Assembly: GCF_021531715.1 (NCBI RefSeq)
Contig: NZ_JAFBIT010000003.1
Location: forward strand, 124,001 to 188,000
DNA: 64,000 bases
Origin: Anaeromassilibacillus senegalensis
GTDB lineage: Bacteria > Bacillota > Clostridia > Oscillospirales > Acutalibacteraceae
Direction: 5' to 3'
Under the pieces are notes generated by a model, which did no database searches, had not been told where the DNA came from, and worked only from the letters and a program-made list of their open reading frames with translations. Positions 57,485 through 64,000 of this stretch are shown one piece after another; the first letter of the stretch is position 1, and the number at the start of each line of letters is the position of its first letter. The position numbers and the translations under genes were made by a program.

Positions 57485-59803
57485 GTGCAAGTTCAATTTG
57501 AAAAAATACCGCCGTTTCTCAAGAACAACGGCCAGTTCTGTAACTGGAAATATGAACAGCGGGACGGCAACCAGACCAAGGTGCCATATATACCGGGGAC
57601 AACACGCAGAGCCAGCGTGAGCGACCCTGCCACCTTTGCCGCTTTCGATGCTGCGGCATCTGCAACAGATTATGACGGCATCGGTATCCGTGTCAGCGGC
57701 AAAATCGTGGGCATCGACCTGGACCACTGCGTTGAGGATGGCAATCTGCTCCCCTGGGCGCAGCCCATTGTAGACCGCTTCAAGGATACCTATATAGAGA
57801 TCAGCCCATCCGGTACCGGTCTCCGCATCTTCTGTCTGCTGCCGGATGAATTCAGCTACGATACCCAGATCTACTACATCAAGCATGGTGATATCGAGGT
57901 CTACATTTCTGGCCATACCAACCGGTTCCTTACGGTCACAGGCAACGCCCTTACCGAAGCTGATGTGGCGGAGACGGCGGAGGCGCTGGTCTGGCTGCTC
58001 GACACCTATATGCGCCGCCCTACACCGCCGACTCCATCCGCTACTGTCCCCGGGACAAGCTATCTCAGCGATGACAGCGTCATTGCAAAAGCCTCCGAGG
58101 CCAAAAACGGCGAGAAATTCTGTCGGCTCTGGAGCGGCGATATTACCGGGTATCCGAGCCATAGCGAAGCAGACGCCGCTCTCGCATCCATGCTGGCATT
58201 CTGGTGCGGCGGGGATGCCGGGCAGATAGACCGCCTGTTCCGACAGTCCGGCCTGATGCGTGAAAAGTGGGACGAACTCCGTGGAGCGGATACCTACGGC
58301 AACCTCACGATCGCCAAAGCGCTCTCCGGTATGACCGATTCCTACAAGCCTGTTGTTTCCACAACCGCAGCAGAGGACTTCGGCATGGAGCGGTTGGAAG
58401 AACTTGACCCGCTGGACACCGCCAAGTATCCCTGGAACGACATCGGTGCGGGGCACATCTTCGCAGACTTCTGCCAGGACCGCCTGCGCTTTGTGCCGGA
58501 ACGCAAGGTGTGGTTTTACTACGAGGATGGCATCTGGAAACCGGACACAGGCAGTCTCCGGGCGATGAAAGACTGCATGGAACTGGCCAACCTCATCTAC
58601 GCCTTTGCTCTGAAGATCCATGACGAGGACAAGCGCACAGTTTATATGAAATACGCCAGCAGGTGGCACAGCCATAACAATCGGGTCAACATCCTCAAGG
58701 ACGCCCAGGTGTATCATCCCATCCCCTATGGCAGTTTTGATGCGGACATCTACATCTTCAATTGCAAAAACGGCACGCTTCATATCGATACCGGGGAGTT
58801 CACAGAACACCGTAGCACCGACCTGCTTACGAAAATCAGTCCCGTGGTGTATGACCCAACAGCCTACTCGGAGCGTTTCAGCACCTACATTGACGAAATT
58901 ATGAGTGGTGATGCGGATAGAGCCAGGTTTCTCCAGAAAATACTCGGCTACGGCTTGACTGGGGACACCCGGCACGAATGTATGACCATCCTCTACGGTG
59001 TGACCACACGCAACGGCAAAGGCACCCTGTGCGAAAGCGTGTTGAAGGTGCTGGGGGATTACGGCTGTGCCTCCCGCCCGGAGACCATCGCCATGAAAAG
59101 CTACACCAACAGTTCTCAGCCGAGCGAGGATATCGCACGGTTGGCGGGTGTCCGCTTCGTGAATATCCCGGAACCGGGAAAAGGCATGGTGCTGGATGCC
59201 GCCAAGGTCAAAGCCATGACCGGAAATGATACCCTCAATGCCCGGTTCCTCCATGAAAACAGCTTCGACTTCCAGCCCCAGTTCAAGATCTATGTGAACA
59301 CCAACTTCCTGCCGGTCATCAACGACATGACCCTGTTTTCCAGTGACCGCATCATCATTATCCCCTTTGACCGGCATTTTGACGAGCAGTCCCGTGACAC
59401 CACCCTCAAGCGTCAGTTTGCCGAACCTCATGTCCAGAGTGCCATTTTAAACTGGCTGCTCGAGGGATACCGGCTCCTGCGGAATGAAGGGCTTGGACTC
59501 CCCAAATCGGTGAAAGAAGCGACCGAACGCTATCAGCATGACAGCGACAGGATGGTGCTCTTCTTTGAGGACAATCTGGTGGCGGACGATACCGCCGAGG
59601 AACTGACCTCCACGGTCTATGCCCGGTACAAGGGATGGTGTCAGGAAAACGGCTGCTACCCGGAGGGCATGAAGAATTTCAAACAGGGGCTGCAGGCATT
59701 CGCCCAGGTAGTCCGCAAGCGCCCGAAGCAGGGCGGTGAGAAAACCACAGTGCTGCTAGGCTACCGGCTCATCTCCGAGTTTGATACCCCGCTGCTGGCA
59801 TAA
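57485..59803 (+). CDS. Satellite D5/P4-family primase-helicase
   Basis: GTG start at 57485, 8 bp after AAAGGAGG. 772 residues. N-terminal primase-polymerase (PrimPol-like): KVPYIPGTTRRASVSDPATFAAFDAA, IGIRVSGKIVGIDLDHCVEDG, TYIEISPSGTGLRIFC. PriCT/D5_N: GQIDRLFRQSGLMREKWDELRG. SF3 helicase: LYGVTTRNGKGTLCESVL (Walker A; RNGKGT), RFVNIPEPGKG (Walker B region), FKIYVNTNFLP and DRIIIIPFDRHF. Self-sufficient replication start for the small element. It is related to, but clearly distinct from, the prophage primase at 20697. Confidence 0.9.
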   Translation: MQVQFEKIPPFLKNNGQFCNWKYEQRDGNQTKVPYIPGTTRRASVSDPATFAAFDAAASATDYDGIGIRVSGKIVGIDLDHCVEDGNLLPWAQPIVDRFKDTYIEISPSGTGLRIFCLLPDEFSYDTQIYYIKHGDIEVYISGHTNRFLTVTGNALTEADVAETAEALVWLLDTYMRRPTPPTPSATVPGTSYLSDDSVIAKASEAKNGEKFCRLWSGDITGYPSHSEADAALASMLAFWCGGDAGQIDRLFRQSGLMREKWDELRGADTYGNLTIAKALSGMTDSYKPVVSTTAAEDFGMERLEELDPLDTAKYPWNDIGAGHIFADFCQDRLRFVPERKVWFYYEDGIWKPDTGSLRAMKDCMELANLIYAFALKIHDEDKRTVYMKYASRWHSHNNRVNILKDAQVYHPIPYGSFDADIYIFNCKNGTLHIDTGEFTEHRSTDLLTKISPVVYDPTAYSERFSTYIDEIMSGDADRARFLQKILGYGLTGDTRHECMTILYGVTTRNGKGTLCESVLKVLGDYGCASRPETIAMKSYTNSSQPSEDIARLAGVRFVNIPEPGKGMVLDAAKVKAMTGNDTLNARFLHENSFDFQPQFKIYVNTNFLPVINDMTLFSSDRIIIIPFDRHFDEQSRDTTLKRQFAEPHVQSAILNWLLEGYRLLRNEGLGLPKSVKEATERYQHDSDRMVLFFEDNLVADDTAEELTSTVYARYKGWCQENGCYPEGMKNFKQGLQAFAQVVRKRPKQGGEKTTVLLGYRLISEFDTPLLA

Positions 59804-59814
59804 CCACAGGGTGC

Positions 59815-59897
59815 GGGGCAATGTGGCAGATGATTATAGGTTTTTCTATAGGAAAACAAATCCTGAAAACAACCAGAATTACCTGCCACATTGCCCC
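59815..59897. repeat. Perfect 15-bp inverted repeat after satellite primase (candidate origin)
   Basis: GGGGCAATGTGGCAG (59815-59829) and CTGCCACATTGCCCC (59883-59897) are perfect inverted copies separated by 53 bp of AT-rich sequence, which itself holds GTTTTTC-tatag-GAAAAC. Position right after the primase parallels the prophage (22963-23059). The stretch 59898-59977 contains only two ribosome sites; the first (AAAGGAGG, 59904-59911) precedes a three-codon frame, ATG ATT GTA TAG at 59920-59931. Confidence 0.65.
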
Positions 59898-59977
59898 ATG
59901 CGGAAAGGAGGTGGTGCCTATGATTGTATAGCACCCTGTGATCAACATCCCAAAGCCAACGAAAGGAGCAAGATTTT

Positions 59978-60232
59978 ATGAAGTACCGATTTTTCTACGG
60001 CACGAAACCGAACATCCGAAACCTCAGACCCAGGGATTTTTCCGGGAAAGGGTATGTGTGCGACCTTCTCCTCCAGACACGGTGGGGAACGCCCGTGACG
60101 GTATCCTGCAACAGAGAATTGGACATCTGGAAGGTTCAGCACGGCTTTTCTACCGTATTCTTCGGAACCAGAGCAGACGCGCTGGCCTACTGCAAAGGCC
60201 GGTTCTACGATGCGAACGGACAGGCGGTGTGA
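59978..60232 (+). CDS. Small satellite protein, unknown
   Basis: 84 residues, ATG at 59978 after AAAGGAGC. MKYRFFYGTKPNIRNLRPRD, a TVSCNRELDIWKVQH strand pair and a C-terminal FFGTRADALAYCKGRFYDANG. Probably a small alpha/beta protein; no family recognised. First of three small genes before the capsid gene. Confidence 0.65.
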   Translation: MKYRFFYGTKPNIRNLRPRDFSGKGYVCDLLLQTRWGTPVTVSCNRELDIWKVQHGFSTVFFGTRADALAYCKGRFYDANGQAV

Positions 60233-60235
60233 CCC

Positions 60236-60523
60236 ATGACCAAGATCCTGTATTACCCCCTCATCGACTGTGACACCGAGGGGCGCAAGAAAGCGCCCAT
60301 GATTCCAACACCCAATGAGGACACAGTCAGAGCGCAGGCCGGTATGTGGCTGGAGGAGATGATTCCCCACTATTTCCGGCTCTGTAGTCAAAACAGCAAT
60401 TGTCCCGCCGATACCTTCCGTATCCGCTGCCCCCGCTGCGGTAAGGTGCTGAAACGGATCAGTGCGGACATTAACGAAACTAGACACGGGCTGTATGTAT
60501 GCAGCGCCTGTGTCACGAAATAA
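60236..60523 (+). CDS. Small zinc-ribbon protein A of the satellite
   Basis: 95 residues, ATG 4 bp after the previous stop. IRCPRCGKVLKRISADINETRHGLYVCSACVTK is a Cys4 zinc ribbon. The N-terminal part (EMIPHYFRLC) is unassigned. Its ribbon and spacing are close to those of the next protein, so the two genes look like tandem paralogues. Confidence 0.75.
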   Translation: MTKILYYPLIDCDTEGRKKAPMIPTPNEDTVRAQAGMWLEEMIPHYFRLCSQNSNCPADTFRIRCPRCGKVLKRISADINETRHGLYVCSACVTK

Positions 60524-60536
60524 GGAGGATATTGAT

Positions 60537-60845
60537 ATGAATTACCCTTTGCACAACGAGAACAAGAAGCACCCGGAAATCCTGACGCCCATCCATTCCA
60601 GCTACTCAGACGAGTATGCAGAGAGGATGTGCGACCTGTATCTGTCGGATCACATCGAGCGCAACGAGCAGGGCGAACTTCAGGAGTATTACCGGCTCCA
60701 TGCCAGAGACTGGCACACCCCGGAAATGGCGCTTGCCTATGACATCAAGTGCCCCAAGTGCGGCGCGATCCTGAAACAGGTAGCCCGTCAGAACAGCGGC
60801 ACGGAACTCGGTCTCTACACCTGCAAGGTGTGCAACAAGGATTAA
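60537..60845 (+). CDS. Small zinc-ribbon protein B of the satellite
   Basis: 102 residues, ATG at 60537 after AAGGAGG. SDEYAERMCDLYLSDHIERNEQGELQEYYRLHARDW, then IKCPKCGAILKQVARQNSGTELGLYTCKVCNKD, a Cys4 ribbon like that of the upstream protein. It ends 13 bp before the capsid gene. Could regulate or assist capsid assembly; unknown. Confidence 0.75.
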   Translation: MNYPLHNENKKHPEILTPIHSSYSDEYAERMCDLYLSDHIERNEQGELQEYYRLHARDWHTPEMALAYDIKCPKCGAILKQVARQNSGTELGLYTCKVCNKD

Positions 60846-60858
60846 GGAGGAAATTACA

Positions 60859-61782
60859 ATGAACGCAATCGGTTATATCAATCAGCACGAATACGAACCC
60901 CGGTTCTGGAATATGGCGAGATGCCGTTCTGGTCAGGGTGACCATCCTTCCACGGGGTACAACACCGCCAGCGGTACCTACGCACTGCCCGCTGCCTTTG
61001 GCAAAAAGCTGGAGCAGGCGCTCTCCCAGGAGAGTCTGTTCCGGGGTATGGCCACTGTAATCCGTGCCTATGGCAATGACTACACCCTCTATGCCAAGGA
61101 CACCGATGATCTGGCACAGTTTGTGGAAGAGGGTGGCCTGATCCCCGTTTATGACGGGATCGATGATTTCACCATCAGCAAAATCGGCGGTCATAAGCTG
61201 GCTGTGTTTGTGAAGCTGGATGAGGATTTCGTCAACGATGCCGGGTTCAGTATGGAGGACTACCTTACAGACCGTCTCGGCAGGAACTTCGGCAGGGCCG
61301 AGGACAAGGGCTTCATCACCGGCAGCGGTGTCCATGAACCCATCGGTATCCTCCACGCCGATGCAGGAGCCGAGGTCGGCGTTACTACCGGGAGCCTTAC
61401 CTACGATGATGTCATCGGCCTGTACTTTTCCGTGAAGCCGGAGTACCGCAGGAACGGTGTGTGGCTCATGAACGACAAGACGGCTCTGGCACTCAGAACG
61501 CTGAAGGACGCCGATGGCAATTACCTCTGGAACAGCGGCAACGACACCCTTCTGAGCAAGCCTGTCCGGGTATGTGAGTTCATGCCGGATTCTATTCCCG
61601 GCAATAAGCCCATTGCCTTTGGAGATTTCAGCTACTACTGGGTCGTGCTGAGAGCGCCTTTCAGCCTCAGAACCCTGACGGAGAAGTTCGTTCTGAATGA
61701 TCAGATCGGCTACCTCGCGTTGGAGTATCTGGACGGTAAACTCGTCCGCAGAGACGCAGTCAAGGTGCTTCAGATGAAGTAA
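60859..61782 (+). CDS. HK97-fold major capsid protein of the satellite (mature-length, no delta domain)
   Basis: 307 residues. GTYALPAAFGKKLEQALSQESLFRGMATVI, EDKGFITGSGVHEPIGIL, VGVTTGSLTYDDVIGLYFSVKPEYRRNGVWLMNDKTALALRTLKDADGNYLW and the C-terminal FGDFSYYWVV...LDGKLVRRDAVKVLQMK align along the whole mature part of the prophage capsid (34117-35316). It has no N-terminal scaffold domain, and the element has no protease, portal or terminase. It may form or modify capsids during helper growth; this is inference. Intact with a good ribosome site (AAGGAGG). Confidence 0.92.
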   Translation: MNAIGYINQHEYEPRFWNMARCRSGQGDHPSTGYNTASGTYALPAAFGKKLEQALSQESLFRGMATVIRAYGNDYTLYAKDTDDLAQFVEEGGLIPVYDGIDDFTISKIGGHKLAVFVKLDEDFVNDAGFSMEDYLTDRLGRNFGRAEDKGFITGSGVHEPIGILHADAGAEVGVTTGSLTYDDVIGLYFSVKPEYRRNGVWLMNDKTALALRTLKDADGNYLWNSGNDTLLSKPVRVCEFMPDSIPGNKPIAFGDFSYYWVVLRAPFSLRTLTEKFVLNDQIGYLALEYLDGKLVRRDAVKVLQMK

Positions 61783-61825
61783 CCCACTGAGAGGATGACC
61801 GCCCCTCCGGCATTCCTATACCCCA

Positions 61826-61890
61826 GGGGCGGTCAAAATCTCTACGGCTCGTCCCCTGGGGAACGGGCGTGGGGTTGCGTGTACGAAATC
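61826..61890 (+). other. cos-like sequence in the satellite
   Basis: GGGGCGGTCAAAATCTCTACG (61826-61846), 19 bp, GGCGTGGGGT (61866-61875), 10 bp, AAATC (61886-61890). The prophage candidate cos (25846-25910) has GGGCGGGTCAAATCTCTACG, 19 bp, GGCGTGGGGT, 11 bp, AAATC. Blocks match almost fully and the central spacing is identical, while intervening bases differ, as expected for a functional site copied or selected. It lies between the capsid and tnpW genes, outside any likely gene. Confidence 0.65.
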
Positions 61891-61929
61891 GCGGAAGTTT
61901 TCGGGGGAATAGCCCTTGGAGAAAGGCAG

Positions 61930-62097
61930 GTGACAAAAATGGCGGAAAACAAAGCGACTGTGGTGGAGAAGGTAATTGGAGATACCATGTACATCATTGA
62001 GAATACCGTCAGTGACGATGCCCGGGAGACCGCTTATGAAAAGATACGGAGGCTCATCCTCCATGACACAGAAATTTATCAGAAAAAAGCATCCTGA
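61930..62097 (+). CDS. tnpW: TnpW-like small protein
   Basis: GTG start at 61930 (VTKMAENK) or ATG at 61939; about 52-55 residues. MAENKATVVEKVIGDTMYII, then ENTVSDDARETAYEKIRRLI and a short basic tail: the pattern of TnpW proteins (short beta hairpin with IG-T-Y, then a DKI-RLI-type helix) found next to TnpX-type recombinases in Tn4451-like elements. Function unknown; possible recombination accessory. A longer frame from 61795 crosses the cos-like site and is not credible. Confidence 0.7.
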   Translation: MTKMAENKATVVEKVIGDTMYIIENTVSDDARETAYEKIRRLILHDTEIYQKKAS

Positions 62098-62100
62098 CGC

Positions 62101-62129
62101 TTGATATTGCGGCAGTATAGAGCGAATAT
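62101..62129 (+). promoter_or_regulatory. Promoter of shared type in the satellite
   Basis: TTGATA (62101-62106), 17-bp spacer containing GCGGC and ending AGAGC, GAATAT (62124-62129). Same -35 and spacer end as prophage copies at 28566, 29749 and 50870. Drives the recombinase at 62168. Confidence 0.6.
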
Positions 62130-62143
62130 GAAGTACCGCTTGA

Positions 62144-63851
<1,708 letters not shown>

Positions 63852-64000
63852 CCGGGATTGCGTATCCCTAAGTTGCACCACTAAAAGGGAGAGTGCGGTG
63901 CTGTACTGAGAGAGAAATAAAGGGAGCTGACGCTTGAGTCGGCTGAGAATGGCGTAGCCGCCTAAACCTGCAAATCCTCCATATGATCACACAGCGATCA
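63852..64000. other. Right flank of the satellite, no gene seen
   Basis: Short dyads are visible (GGGAT-tgcgt-ATCCC at 63854-63868; GCACCACT/AGTGCGGTGC near 63875-63902), but no coding frame of note. The right end of the element probably lies here, since its recombinase gene ends just before; the exact attachment site cannot be fixed without an empty-site sequence. Confidence 0.4.

Noticed and set aside
57437-59431. Antisense open frame of 664 codons opposite the satellite primase
   Set aside because: Shadow of the primase; all conserved motifs are in the plus frame.
61795-61929. Coding sequence extending upstream of tnpW
   Set aside because: The extra residues translate the cos-like block; TnpW proteins start near MAENK.

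Overview
The window looks like a stretch of a Bacillota genome, most likely a gut Clostridia (Oscillospiraceae or Lachnospiraceae-like). It is fairly GC-rich, has strong AGGAGG ribosome sites and ATG/GTG/TTG starts, and carries typical clostridial mobile-element families (large serine recombinases, DUF2800/DUF2815 replication genes, TnpX/TnpW-type genes). No rRNA, tRNA or CRISPR was seen. Two mobile elements sit next to each other around a broken host gene.

(1) Host locus. An operon on the minus strand (XRE regulator, DinD-like protein, type III-like adenine methyltransferase Mod; 56764 down to 55473) is interrupted inside mod. The 5' part of mod is at 55473-55675 and the continuation is at 1-181, running off the left edge. 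The break lies exactly at the catalytic motif: ...CIYID at the right end, DPPFNTG... at the left.

(2) Prophage, about 181 to 55474 (about 55.3 kb). The junctions share only a GA dinucleotide, as expected for a serine integrase, and the deduced attP is a palindrome around GA. Left to right it holds: a minus-strand defence cargo block (413-14855: SLOG protein, McrC, McrB with EVE domain, HsdR, HsdS, HsdM, PrrC/RloC-like ATPase, HTH protein, two unknown proteins sharing a motif); an early module (sigma-like factor, nuclease, ssDNA-binding protein, family A DNA polymerase, D5/P4 primase-helicase, VRR nuclease, SNF2 helicase, DUF1492 regulator); HNH endonuclease, a candidate cos site and TerS; a SAM synthetase and ParB-methyltransferase pair; TerL, portal, ClpP protease, HK97 capsid and siphovirus tail genes with a -1 frameshift tail chaperone; holin and endolysin; two tandem serine recombinases; and a small minus-strand cargo pair including a HEPN candidate. 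In the circular phage the two cargo blocks would join across attP.

(3) Small element, about 56.9 to 63.85 kb (about 7 kb). It has an array of about eight degenerate leader repeats, a D5/P4 primase, a perfect inverted repeat, three small proteins (two zinc-ribbon paralogues), one HK97 major capsid protein without terminase, portal or protease, a cos-like sequence matching the prophage cos candidate with identical internal spacing, TnpW and a TnpX/TndX-type serine recombinase. It shares a promoter type, a leader motif and the primase/inverted-repeat layout with the prophage. I read it as a candidate phage satellite that carries its own capsid protein and a copied packaging site; this is the most interesting system in the window.
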